A DNA stretch of 52,402 nt from Pseudomonadota bacterium (GTDB taxonomy: Bacteria; Pseudomonadota; Gammaproteobacteria; Steroidobacterales; Woeseiaceae): NCBI GenBank assembly GCA_027618995.1, contig JAQCGO010000016.1, positions 1-52,402 of the forward strand, read 5' to 3'. Made by a program: the position numbers and the translations under genes. Of the stretch, positions 29,453 through 42,151 are shown piece by piece; the first letter of the stretch is position 1; each line of letters opens with the position of its first letter. A model generated the notes under the pieces. The model had not been told where the DNA came from. It did not search any database and saw only the letters and a list, made by a program, of their open reading frames with translations.

Positions 29453-29460
29453 GACATAGA

Positions 29461-30093
29461 ATGGCGAGTATGGTGCAATCCATTCAGCAAGCTCTCGAGC
29501 ACCTCGAGCAGGACCTGCCGCCCGGCGCGGTGGAGCAATTCTCAACATTGCTGGACGAGCTTGGCCGCTGGAATCAGCGTGTAAATCTCACCGCCATTCG
29601 CGATCGCGACGAGATGATTACAGGCCACTTGCTCGACAGCCTCGTGGCCCGGCCATTGCTGCAGGGCAAACGCATCCTCGATGTGGGCACGGGCGCCGGA
29701 TTCCCAGGCCTGCCGCTCGCGATTTGCGAGCCGGACCGCGATTTTGTGCTGCTGGACAGCAACAACAAGAAGATCATGTTCGTGCAGCATGTCGCGGCCT
29801 TGCTCGGACTCGACAATGTAACTGCCTGCAAAGCGCGCACAGAGGACTATGCACCCGCTGAACGCTTTGATACCGTGATCGCCAGAGCGGTAGGGCCGCT
29901 GGCCCGGCTCGTAGAGATGGCCGGTCACCACGTAGGAGAGGACGGGGTGTTCGTGGCGCTGAAAGGGCGTTACCCGGCGGAAGAATTACAAGAACTACCG
30001 AAAAGGTGGACCTTTGTTGTGCAGGAACTCGCTGTGCCCGGACTCGAATCGGGGTCGCGGCATGCCGTCACACTGCGGGACAGGAATCAATGA
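29461..30093 (+). CDS. rsmG: 16S rRNA (guanine527-N7)-methyltransferase
   Basis: RsmG (GidB) methylates N7 of G527 in 16S rRNA using S-adenosylmethionine. The 210-aa protein has WNQRVNLTAIRD (about residues 37-48), the SAM motif LDVGTGAGFPGLPLAI (73-88) and DSNNKK. ATG 29461 or 29470 can serve as start; neither has a clear Shine-Dalgarno, because a REP hairpin occupies the region just upstream. The stop overlaps the parA start (ATGA), the usual rsmG-parA-parB order. Confidence 0.96.
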   Translation: MASMVQSIQQALEHLEQDLPPGAVEQFSTLLDELGRWNQRVNLTAIRDRDEMITGHLLDSLVARPLLQGKRILDVGTGAGFPGLPLAICEPDRDFVLLDSNNKKIMFVQHVAALLGLDNVTACKARTEDYAPAERFDTVIARAVGPLARLVEMAGHHVGEDGVFVALKGRYPAEELQELPKRWTFVVQELAVPGLESGSRHAVTLRDRNQ

Positions 30094-30881
30094 CGCGAAT
30101 TATTGCTGTTGCTAATCAGAAAGGCGGGGTCGGCAAGACCACGACCGCCGTCAATCTGGCTGCTTCGCTTGCCGCCACGCATCGACGCGTCCTGTTGATC
30201 GACATGGACCCGCAAGGCAACGCGACCATGGGTTGCGGCATCAACAAGATGGAGATCGAGGCCACGACCTGTAATGTTCTGCTCGGCGAAGCGACGGCAG
30301 CCGATACGATCATTTCGGCGCCGGAAGGCGGCTTTGCGGTGCTGCCCGGCAACGAGGAACTGACGCTCGCTGAAGTGTCGCTGCTGCAGGAAATCGGCCG
30401 CGAGATGAAACTGCGCAAGGCACTGGAGCCGGTCGCGGGGCTGTACGATTTCATCCTTATCGACTGCCCGCCGTCGATCAACATGCTGACGATCAATGCG
30501 CTGACCGCTGCCGACGGTGTCCTGATCCCGATGCAGTGCGAATACTATGCAATGGAGGGGCTAAGCTCCCTGCTGGACACGATTGAACAGGTGCGCGACA
30601 CGGTGAATCCCAAGCTCGAACTGTTCGGCATTCTGCGCACGATGTTCGATCCGAGAATTAACCTGTCCAACGAAGTGTCTTTGCAACTGATCAAGCACTT
30701 CGACAGCCAGGTCTTTCGCACTATCATCCCGCGCAATGTCCGGCTTGCCGAGGCGCCGAGCTTTGGTCGCCCGGTGCTGTTGCATGATCGTGCGTCGCGC
30801 GGTGCAATTTCCTATCTAGCGCTGGCCGGTGAAGTTCTGCGCCGCGAAGACGCGCGTGATCTGCGCCTGAAAGTCGTATAA
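30090..30881 (+). CDS. parA: Chromosome partitioning ATPase ParA
   Basis: ParA (Soj) is the Walker-type ATPase that moves ParB-parS complexes and separates new origins. The 263-aa protein starts MTRIIAVANQ and has the deviant Walker A KGGVGKTT (residues 11-18). DMDPQGNATMG and the Walker B region FILIDCPPS follow. The short N-terminus without a helix-turn-helix marks it as chromosomal type. It overlaps rsmG by 4 bp and precedes parB by 20 bp. Two parS-like sites in recF support a working ParABS system. Confidence 0.97.
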   Translation: MTRIIAVANQKGGVGKTTTAVNLAASLAATHRRVLLIDMDPQGNATMGCGINKMEIEATTCNVLLGEATAADTIISAPEGGFAVLPGNEELTLAEVSLLQEIGREMKLRKALEPVAGLYDFILIDCPPSINMLTINALTAADGVLIPMQCEYYAMEGLSSLLDTIEQVRDTVNPKLELFGILRTMFDPRINLSNEVSLQLIKHFDSQVFRTIIPRNVRLAEAPSFGRPVLLHDRASRGAISYLALAGEVLRREDARDLRLKVV

Positions 30882-30901
30882 CAAGTGAAGAAACAGATTA
30901 A

Positions 30902-31792
30902 ATGACACCCAAGAAAAAACGCCTTGGCCGCGGCCTCGATGTCTTGCTCAGCAGGCCCGCTTCGGCATCGGTTGGTGCCAGGGAAACACCCGCCGACGGC
31001 CTCGTGCAGATACCGGTGGAGCTGTTGCAACGCGGCATGTACCAGCCGCGCGTGGATATTCGGCAGGAATCCCTGCAGGACCTGGCGACATCGATCAAGG
31101 CGCAGGGCGTCGTGCAGCCTATCGTTGTGCGGCGGGTTCCGTCGGGCAACAACCAGACGCAACGCTATGAGATTGTCGCTGGCGAGCGCCGCTGGCGCGC
31201 GGCACAGATGGCCGGGCTGCACGATATTCCGGCGATTATTCGCGACATTCCCGACCAGTCCGCCATCGCGATGGCGCTGATCGAGAACATTCAGCGCGAA
31301 GACCTGAATCCGATCGAGGAATCACGCGCGCTGGACCGGCTCATTCGCGAATTCAGTCTGACCCATGCCGAGGCAGCCGACGCAGTAGGTCGATCTCGCG
31401 CCGCGGTCAGCAACCTGTTGCGGCTGCAGGAGCTGTCCAGCAAGGTGATGCCCTTGCTCGAGGCGCGCGAACTTGAGATGGGGCACGCGCGTGCCTTGTT
31501 AGCGATCACCAACCCAACCCAACAGTACGACGCTGCGCGCCAGGTCATCAAGAACGGCATGTCAGTGCGTGAAACCGAGCGGCTCGTCCGCCGCATGCTG
31601 GATACGGCCGGCAAGAAAAAGCCCGCGAAAGCGGCTGAGGGCAGCGCCGATATCCGGCGGCTGGAAATGGATGTCTCGCAGAAACTCGGCGCCAGGGTCA
31701 GGCTCGACCACACGAAGAAAGGTTCCGGCAAGCTGGTGATCAGCTACAACAGTCTCGATGAGCTCGACGGGATCCTGCAACACATCAAGTAG
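30902..31792 (+). CDS. parB: Chromosome partitioning protein ParB
   Basis: ParB (Spo0J) binds parS, loads as a CTP-dependent clamp and spreads. The 296-aa protein has the CTP-binding motif GERRWR (residues 94-99), the IENIQREDLNPIEE box (127-140) and a helix-turn-helix at about 152-176. A C-terminal dimerization domain ends in ISYNSLDELDGILQHIK. A basic start (MTPKKKRLGRGLDVLL) is typical of chromosomal ParB. The 276-bp gap to atpI holds the atp promoter and leader. Confidence 0.97.
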   Translation: MTPKKKRLGRGLDVLLSRPASASVGARETPADGLVQIPVELLQRGMYQPRVDIRQESLQDLATSIKAQGVVQPIVVRRVPSGNNQTQRYEIVAGERRWRAAQMAGLHDIPAIIRDIPDQSAIAMALIENIQREDLNPIEESRALDRLIREFSLTHAEAADAVGRSRAAVSNLLRLQELSSKVMPLLEARELEMGHARALLAITNPTQQYDAARQVIKNGMSVRETERLVRRMLDTAGKKKPAKAAEGSADIRRLEMDVSQKLGARVRLDHTKKGSGKLVISYNSLDELDGILQHIK

Positions 31793-31935
31793 CCTGGGAC
31801 AAAACCGGGGGCAGTTGTCGAAGGTAACTGTGCCTGAATTTACCCTCGGCAACCGTTCTTAAGAAAGCCAAAAAACCCTATAAATACAGGGGCCGGAGCG
31901 CCATTCCGGCGAATCCGGCCAAGCCCCATTTCGGG

Positions 31936-31964
31936 TTGCTATGGCTCAGGCGGGCCACTATAAT
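31936..31964 (+). promoter_or_regulatory. atp operon promoter
   Basis: -35 TTGCTA (31936-31941) and a perfect -10 TATAAT (31959-31964) are separated by 17 bp, a strong sigma-70 promoter. Transcription would start near 31971 and give a leader of about 98 nt before atpI. Confidence 0.8.
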
Positions 31965-32009
31965 GCGCGGGCTGTTTACAGGCCCGCCTGGAATCACCGA
32001 TCAAATGAG

Positions 32010-32050
32010 CGCCACAAACCGCCGGTTTGCCCGATGGATGTGGCGTTTTT
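32010..32050 (+). promoter_or_regulatory. Attenuator-like hairpin in the atp leader
   Basis: CGCCACA (32010-32016) pairs exactly with TGTGGCG (32039-32045). A nested hairpin AAACC/GGTTT lies inside, and TTTTT (32046-32050) follows. This has the shape of an intrinsic terminator, yet it lies between the promoter and atpI. It may attenuate the operon or end transcription arriving from parB; no antiterminator partner was identified. Confidence 0.5.
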
Positions 32051-32068
32051 AGTGCCGGGGACACGAAA

Positions 32069-33617
<1,549 letters not shown>

Positions 33618-33642
33618 GATCCTGGTTCGAATATGATGAATT

Positions 33643-33741
33643 GTGGGAGGGGGCCATGCCCGCGACTGCAATGCTTAGTGTGGGAGGCCGCCATGCGGGC
33701 GACCAGCAATGCTTAGTGTAGGGGGCCGCCATGCGGGCGAC
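33643..33741 (+). repeat. Three REP-like elements in the atpE-atpF gap
   Basis: Unit 1 (33643-33666) is the GGGC/GCCC type. Units 2 (33680-33703) and 3 (33718-33741) are the CCGC/GCGG type. Spacers of about 13-14 bp share GCAATGCTTAGT, so units and spacers form a 37-38-bp tandem repeat. Unit 3 carries the GTAG head. All point along the plus strand between the c and b subunit genes. Confidence 0.9.
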
Positions 33742-33764
33742 CAGCAGTAAATTAGGAGTATCCA

Positions 33765-34235
33765 GTGGACATTAACATGACTCTCATCGGCCAGACGATC
33801 GCCATGATCGTGTTTGTCTGGTTCTGCATGAAGTTCATTTGGCCGCCGCTGCTTGCCGCGATCGAAGAGCGCCAGGCGAAAATCGCCGAAGGCCTCGCCG
33901 CTGCCGACAAGGGACAGGAGTCGCTTGCCAAAGCGACCGCCGAAGCCGAAGGCATCGTTAGCAACGCCCGCAAGCAGGCAACCAGCATCCTTGATCAGGC
34001 GCACGCACGCGCAAACGAGATCGTGGCCGACGGCAAGTCGACCGGTGCCAAGGAGCGCGAGCGCCAGCTCGAGGCCGCCAAGGGCGAAATCGAGCAGGAA
34101 ACCAATCGTGCCCGCGAAGAGCTGCGCGGGCAGGTGTCGTCGATTGCTATTGCAAGTGCCGAGAAAATTCTGCAGCGCGAGATCGACAGCAAGCGGCACG
34201 CAGAAATTCTCGGCAAGCTAGCGGCCGAGCTGTAA
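33765..34235 (+). CDS. atpF: ATP synthase F0 subunit b
   Basis: Subunit b is the peripheral stalk that holds F1 against rotation. The 156-aa protein has one N-terminal membrane helix ([20 protein letters not shown]) and then a long, charged, Ala/Glu/Lys-rich helix. Start GTG 33765 is supported by AGGAG at 33754-33758; ATG 33777 is less well placed. atpH follows after 6 bp. Confidence 0.97.
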   Translation: MDINMTLIGQTIAMIVFVWFCMKFIWPPLLAAIEERQAKIAEGLAAADKGQESLAKATAEAEGIVSNARKQATSILDQAHARANEIVADGKSTGAKERERQLEAAKGEIEQETNRAREELRGQVSSIAIASAEKILQREIDSKRHAEILGKLAAEL

Positions 34236-34241
34236 GCGACT

Positions 34242-34799
34242 ATGGCGGATAAAAACACCATCGCGCGACCTTATGCGGAGGCCATTTTCGATCTGGCCAA
34301 AGCGGCGGGCAAGCTCGCAGCCTGGTCGGCGTCGCTGGACGTTGCCGGTCAGTTGCTGGCGGACCAACAACTGGTCGAGTATCTCGGCCGGCCGAAACTT
34401 GGCAGCAAGAAACGTCACGACTTCCTGACCGGTCTGTTCGCGAAGGCGGGAGCAAAGACGCTCGATGGCAGCGACAAGCAAGGCAGCAATTTTCTGAAAC
34501 TATTGCTGGAGAACAAGCGGATCGCGGTGTTGCCGGAAATCGCGGGACATTTCGCCGTGCTCAAGGCAAAAGCAGAGAACACCGTGGACGCGACAGTGAC
34601 CTCGGCCGCACCAATGAGCCAGGCAGAAACGGACAAGATCGCAGGCGCACTTAAAAAACGCCTTGGCCGCGAAGTAAAAGTCACGACCAGGGTAGACGCA
34701 AACCTCATCGGCGGAGCAGTAATTCGTGCCGGTGATGTCGTAATTGATGGATCGTTGCGCGCAAGGCTCGAAGGCCTTGCCACCGCCTTGATCAAATAA
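34242..34799 (+). CDS. atpH: ATP synthase F1 subunit delta
   Basis: Subunit delta joins the b stalk to the top of F1. The 185-aa protein starts MADKNTIARPYAEAIFDLAK and has the C-terminal signature VKVTTRVDANLIGGAVIRAGDVVIDGSLRARL. Length is normal for the family. Spacing is 6 bp from atpF and 12 bp to atpA. Confidence 0.97.
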   Translation: MADKNTIARPYAEAIFDLAKAAGKLAAWSASLDVAGQLLADQQLVEYLGRPKLGSKKRHDFLTGLFAKAGAKTLDGSDKQGSNFLKLLLENKRIAVLPEIAGHFAVLKAKAENTVDATVTSAAPMSQAETDKIAGALKKRLGREVKVTTRVDANLIGGAVIRAGDVVIDGSLRARLEGLATALIK

Positions 34800-34811
34800 G
34801 AGGAAAGAAAA

Positions 34812-36353
<1,542 letters not shown>

Positions 36354-36371
36354 GTAGTGGCTGATATGGGA

Positions 36372-36395
36372 TTCGCCCGCATGGCGGCCTCCCAC
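36372..36395 (-). repeat. REP-like element in the atpA-atpG gap
   Basis: This is a CCGC/GCGG-type unit in reverse orientation with an intact GTGGGAGG head (read on the minus strand) and one change in the tail. It lies 18 bp after the atpA stop and 34 bp before atpG. Confidence 0.88.
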
Positions 36396-36429
36396 ATCGG
36401 CGACTCAATTAAAAGAATCAGGAAATTAA

Positions 36430-37302
36430 ATGGCTGGTGCTAAAGAAATTCGGTCGAAGATCGCTTCTGTAAAGAACATGCGGAAGATTACGAGCGCGAT
36501 GGAGAAAGTCGCTGCGAGTAAGATCCGCAAGGCGCAAAAGCAGATGGAGGCTTCACGCCCCTATGCTGAGCGCATTCGCCGTGTGGTTGGTCACCTCGCG
36601 CACGCAAACCCGGACTACAAGCACCCGTTCCTGACCGAGCGCGAAGTGCAACGTGTTGGCTACATCGTAATTTCAACCGATCGTGGGCTGTGCGGTGGCC
36701 TGAACGCGAACCTGTTCAAGGCGATGATTGGCGAAATTGCCAAATGGCAGGGCGAGAAAATCGCCGTCGATCTCGCGTTGATTGGCGCCAAGGCGGTTGC
36801 GTTTTTCCGCCGTATGGGCGGCAACGTGGTCGGCACCGCAACGCACCTCGGTGATAAACCGCAAATCAACGACCTGATCGGTTCGATCAAGATCACGCTC
36901 GACTCGTACCGTGACGGAAAAATCGATCGGCTGTACCTGTTACACAACGAGTTTGTGAATTCGATGACGCAGCGGCCCGAAGTCGTGCAGCTGTTGCCCG
37001 CCAGCGGTGTTGGCACTGACCAGGAAGACCTGCAGGCTCACTGGGATTACATCTACGAGCCCGACGCCGGCGAATTGCTCGAACAGGTACTGAGCCGCTA
37101 CATCGAGTCACAGGTTTATCGTGGTGCCGTGGAAAACTTCGCCTGCGAAATGGCGGCGAAGATGGTGGCGATGAAATCAGCCACCGATAACGCGGGCGAC
37201 ATCATTGAGGGCTTGCAGCTGAAGTACAACAAGGCTCGGCAGGCCGCGATTACGCAAGAAATTTCAGAAATTGTTGGCGGTGCTGCCGCCGTTTCTGGTT
37301 AG
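36430..37302 (+). CDS. atpG: ATP synthase F1 subunit gamma
   Basis: Gamma is the central rotating shaft. The 290-aa protein has the conserved N-terminal coiled coil ([20 protein letters not shown]), [15 protein letters not shown], and a C-terminal helix with the signature [27 protein letters not shown] lies just before the ATG. atpD follows after 28 bp without a REP. Confidence 0.98.
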   Translation: MAGAKEIRSKIASVKNMRKITSAMEKVAASKIRKAQKQMEASRPYAERIRRVVGHLAHANPDYKHPFLTEREVQRVGYIVISTDRGLCGGLNANLFKAMIGEIAKWQGEKIAVDLALIGAKAVAFFRRMGGNVVGTATHLGDKPQINDLIGSIKITLDSYRDGKIDRLYLLHNEFVNSMTQRPEVVQLLPASGVGTDQEDLQAHWDYIYEPDAGELLEQVLSRYIESQVYRGAVENFACEMAAKMVAMKSATDNAGDIIEGLQLKYNKARQAAITQEISEIVGGAAAVSG

Positions 37303-37321
37303 ACAAAAACTGGATCATTAA

Positions 37322-38730
<1,409 letters not shown>

Positions 38731-38744
38731 CAGGTAACCAAATA

Positions 38745-39161
38745 ATGAGCACCATCAAAGTCGACATAGTCTCCGCCGAGGGCGCGATCCATTCGGGCAT
38801 CGCCAAAATGGTCTATGCGCCGGCGAAAATGGGCGAGGTCGGCATCGCGCCGCGGCACGCGCCGTTATTGACAGCGCTGAAACCGGGCGAGGTTCGCATC
38901 GAGTTGGAAGATGGCCGCGAGGAAAGCTTCTACATCACGGGTGGCATGCTCGAGGTACAGCCGCACCTGGTAACGATCCTGGCGGACACGGCATTGCGCG
39001 GCGAACAGCTGGACGAAGCTGCAGCGCTCGCCTCGCAGCAAAAGGCCGAACAAGCGCTTGCGGGCGCATCGACGGAAACCGATGTTGCTCGTGCACAGGC
39101 AGAACTGGCCGAAGCCCGCGCCCGCTACAACGCCGCGCAAAAACTCAAGGGCAAACGCTAA
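38745..39161 (+). CDS. atpC: ATP synthase F1 subunit epsilon
   Basis: Epsilon is the small rotor subunit that can inhibit ATP hydrolysis. The 138-aa protein starts MSTIKVDIVSAEGAIHSG. It has the beta-sandwich core with GEVGIAPRHAPLLTALKPGE and a C-terminal two-helix hairpin rich in Ala, Glu and Arg. ATG 38745 gives the family N-terminus; the open frame upstream runs into atpD and the REP. It is the last gene of the operon and is followed by a convergent gene. Confidence 0.97.
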   Translation: MSTIKVDIVSAEGAIHSGIAKMVYAPAKMGEVGIAPRHAPLLTALKPGEVRIELEDGREESFYITGGMLEVQPHLVTILADTALRGEQLDEAAALASQQKAEQALAGASTETDVARAQAELAEARARYNAAQKLKGKR

Positions 39162-39167
39162 ACCCCG

Positions 39168-39185
39168 AAAAGGTCTGACCCTTTT
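39168..39185. terminator. Weak bidirectional hairpin after atpC
   Basis: AAAAGG (39168-39173) and CCTTTT (39180-39185) form a short palindrome between convergent genes. Its A and T flanks could serve as terminator tracts on both strands. The stem is short, so termination is uncertain. Confidence 0.45.
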
Positions 39186-40626
39186 AGCGGCAGGCGACGC
39201 AGAATTTGACAGAGCGTTCCGCCACATAATCAAAGAACGGGTTATAGCGCAGGCGCATCAGCCGGCCCAGCGGTATTTGCAGAATCGACTGATCGCCGCG
39301 CGGCGCGTCCGCATTGAACGGCCCGCTCGCTCCATACCATTGGTCAGTGTCGCGGAACGGAATCGCGACATGAGACAGCGAGTACACGTCTCCCGGCCAG
39401 GGATCAGTCAGCGCTACGGCATCAAATACCGAGCTGCCCGCCGGTCGCGTGCGCGCCTCGACGTCTGCCGTTTGTGCGGAGCGGTTGGTTACCAGGGTGT
39501 AGGAGAATCCGGCGTCTGCATCACTGGCCAGCTCGTCGAGCAAGCCACGTTGGCCATCGACTACAAAATGTTGAATTCTGTCCGCACGATTGAAATCAAA
39601 CAGCACGAGCTCGCTACCGTTGGTGGGAAGCCTCTGGTACAGGTCATGCACGAGGCTGTCGGTTCGAACGGTGGAATCAATCAGTGACTGAAACGAAATA
39701 ACGGCCGGTAAAGACTCCGGGCTATCGCTTGCGACCGCCTCCAGCTTATCGATAACCCGCTCAGAAAATGCAAAACTCAAATAACCGCCATTCTTCGGAA
39801 AAGAGTTGTACTTGTACGGGTCGTATTCCATCTCAATGCTGACCCAGGACAGCTTCTGGAAGAACGGGATCAGCGCAAGAGCCTCATCCCAATCACCGAA
39901 TCGCGCAAACGGCATCACTGCGATTGCCGGCGAATACAGAAAAACACGCTCAGGCATGACCAAGGTATTATCCAGCGCCGCGTCCAGCGCATAATCGAGC
40001 GCAACAACGGCACCCGCCGAGTAGCCTCCGACATACACGGGTTTGTCCGCACCTATCTTCTCTGCGACGTGCACCACGCCGGAGCGCGCAACAGCGACCC
40101 AGTCGTCGACGCGTGCATGCTTGAGGCCTGCCGGCACGGTGCCATGGCCGAGCATACGGAGCGCCACTACATACAGACCATGCGCAGCAAACGTTTCCGC
40201 CAGCGCGCGCATGCTGTAGGGCCCATCGGACGCGCCGTGCAACAGGAGAATCCCGCCGCGTGGATCTGGCGTATCGATCTCGAACGAACGGTTCCAAATC
40301 TGCCCGGCCTCGCCGGCATAAACGACGCTGTGCTTGTTGTAACGATTGAGTTGTTCGCTGCGCGCGTCGCTGATCAACGCGTAAACGTTCTCATCCAGCT
40401 CGGCCGTGAGCCGAAGTTCCAGCTCGCGATACGCGGCAAACGAAATGCCGTCCGGATAGTCGCGGGCCCGGAATTCTTTCTCCAGATTGTAGGTATGCCA
40501 GAGTCCGAGCTCGGGCAGCTTGCGCGCATCGAGGCCGCGTACGAGCCATACGGTTGCAAGTATCGTAACGGTGAGCGCCGTAAGCTGCAGCGCCAGGCGT
40601 ATAAACCGACCCGCAATCTTTCTCAT
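39184..40626 (-). CDS. Membrane-anchored alpha/beta hydrolase
   Basis: The 480-aa protein starts with a membrane anchor (about residues 10-29, LALQLTALTVTILATVWLVR). An alpha/beta-hydrolase domain follows, with LLLHGASDGP (oxyanion region), LRMLGHGTVPAG and the nucleophile elbow GGYSAG (Ser203). The catalytic domain probably lies on the periplasmic side. ATG 40626 is chosen because AGGA precedes it; the open frame reaches 40731. It lies on the opposite strand between atpC and glmU, which are usually close neighbours. The substrate is unknown; a lysophospholipase or esterase role is possible. Confidence 0.8.
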   Translation of the reverse strand: MRKIAGRFIRLALQLTALTVTILATVWLVRGLDARKLPELGLWHTYNLEKEFRARDYPDGISFAAYRELELRLTAELDENVYALISDARSEQLNRYNKHSVVYAGEAGQIWNRSFEIDTPDPRGGILLLHGASDGPYSMRALAETFAAHGLYVVALRMLGHGTVPAGLKHARVDDWVAVARSGVVHVAEKIGADKPVYVGGYSAGAVVALDYALDAALDNTLVMPERVFLYSPAIAVMPFARFGDWDEALALIPFFQKLSWVSIEMEYDPYKYNSFPKNGGYLSFAFSERVIDKLEAVASDSPESLPAVISFQSLIDSTVRTDSLVHDLYQRLPTNGSELVLFDFNRADRIQHFVVDGQRGLLDELASDADAGFSYTLVTNRSAQTADVEARTRPAGSSVFDAVALTDPWPGDVYSLSHVAIPFRDTDQWYGASGPFNADAPRGDQSILQIPLGRLMRLRYNPFFDYVAERSVKFCVACR

Positions 40627-40783
40627 GCTTTCCTGAACAATGGCAGCGTGGCGATGTTTGCAGTCGACATAAGCTCTTTTTGGTTTTTTTGCGAACGGCA
40701 AGATTAGCATTGTTTGCCATATCTGCCGCACACCGGAGCCACGAGTCTTACGGTATCATTCGCGCTCAAACAAGGAATCTCCA

Positions 40784-42148
40784 TTGGCTTTAAGCACGAT
40801 CATTCTTGCCGCCGGGCAGGGTAAGCGCATGCGTTCGAATATGCCGAAGGTGTTGCAACCGCTCGCCGGCAGGCCGCTATTGAGTCACGTATTGGACACG
40901 GCCCGGGCCCTCAATGCCGCTGATATCGCCGTTGTTTATGGACATGGCGGCGAGGCTGTGCAGGCAGCCTGTGCGGCCGATGACCTGCGTTGGGCATTGC
41001 AGGCCGAGCAACTTGGCACGGGACACGCCGTGCTGCAGGCGGCCCCCGGCATTCCGGATGATCACCAGGCTCTGGTTTTGTACGGCGATGTGCCGCTGCT
41101 GACCATTGCGACCTTGCGCCGCCTGATCGATGCGACTGCGACCGACGCTCTCAGCGTACTGACGGTCGACCTGAAGGACCCGACCGGCTATGGCCGGATC
41201 ATTCGCGTGGCCGGCGAGGTTGTCGCGAGCGTTGAAGAAAAGGATGCGACCGTCGAGCAACGTGCCGTGACCGAGATCAACACCGGCGTCATGATTGCGC
41301 CGGGGGCAAGACTCAAAAGCTGGCTCGGTGCGCTAAGGAACGACAACGCACAGGGTGAGTATTATCTGACCGATGTAATTTCGATGGCGGTGAGCGACGG
41401 CGTCACCGTCAACGGCATCAAGGCTGACGACAGGACCGAAGTGATGGGCATAAACGACAAGAAACAACTGGCCGAAGCCGAGCGCGCATTGCAGGCACGG
41501 CTCGTTGCTGAACTCATGGCGCAGGGCGTCGGTTTCGCGGACCCGGCGCGCGTCGATATTCGCGGCAAACTGACCTGCGGCAAAGACGTATTCATCGATA
41601 TCAATGCCATCTTCGAGGGCGAGGTGACGCTGGGTGATGGCACCCGCATTGAGTCAAACAACCTGATTCGCGATAGTCGGCTTGGCCCGGGCAGTGTGGT
41701 GCACTCGAACTGCCACATCGAAGGTGCAACCTCGGGCAGCGACTGCGAAATCGGCCCGTTCGCGCGGCTGAGGCCGGGTGCGGCCCTGGCCAATAAGGTC
41801 AAGATCGGAAATTTCGTCGAGGTGAAGAAAAGCACGATCGCCGACGGCAGCAAGATCAATCACCTGACCTACATAGGCGACGCCGATATTGGGACAGGCG
41901 TCAACGTTGGCGCCGGCACAATCACGTGTAATTACGACGGTGCGAACAAGCACAAGACCACGATCGGCGATGGCGTTTTCATCGGTTCGGGCGTCAACCT
42001 GGTGGCACCGATCGATATTGGCAAGGGCGCGACCATCGGTGCAGGCTCGACCATTACCAAGCCGGCACCGGAAGGCCAACTGACGCTGGAGCGCTCGAAG
42101 CAGATAACAGTTTCCGGCTGGAAAAAACCAGTCAAAAAAGGAAAGTAA
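40784..42148 (+). CDS. glmU: Bifunctional GlmU (UDP-GlcNAc synthesis)
   Basis: GlmU acetylates glucosamine-1-phosphate and then couples it to UTP, giving UDP-GlcNAc for peptidoglycan and LPS. The 454-aa protein has the N-terminal pyrophosphorylase motif LAAGQGKRMRSNMPKVLQPL (about residues 8-27). The C-terminal half is a left-handed beta-helix with hexapeptide repeats, including GAGTITCNYDG. The start is TTG 40784, preceded by AAGGA. glmS follows after 3 bp. Confidence 0.97.
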   Translation: MALSTIILAAGQGKRMRSNMPKVLQPLAGRPLLSHVLDTARALNAADIAVVYGHGGEAVQAACAADDLRWALQAEQLGTGHAVLQAAPGIPDDHQALVLYGDVPLLTIATLRRLIDATATDALSVLTVDLKDPTGYGRIIRVAGEVVASVEEKDATVEQRAVTEINTGVMIAPGARLKSWLGALRNDNAQGEYYLTDVISMAVSDGVTVNGIKADDRTEVMGINDKKQLAEAERALQARLVAELMAQGVGFADPARVDIRGKLTCGKDVFIDINAIFEGEVTLGDGTRIESNNLIRDSRLGPGSVVHSNCHIEGATSGSDCEIGPFARLRPGAALANKVKIGNFVEVKKSTIADGSKINHLTYIGDADIGTGVNVGAGTITCNYDGANKHKTTIGDGVFIGSGVNLVAPIDIGKGATIGAGSTITKPAPEGQLTLERSKQITVSGWKKPVKKGK

Positions 42149-42151
42149 TAC

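Noticed and set aside
42149-42151. A glmS ribozyme upstream of glmS
   Set aside because: Only 3 bp separate glmU and glmS, and this ribozyme is typical of Firmicutes; no such fold can fit.
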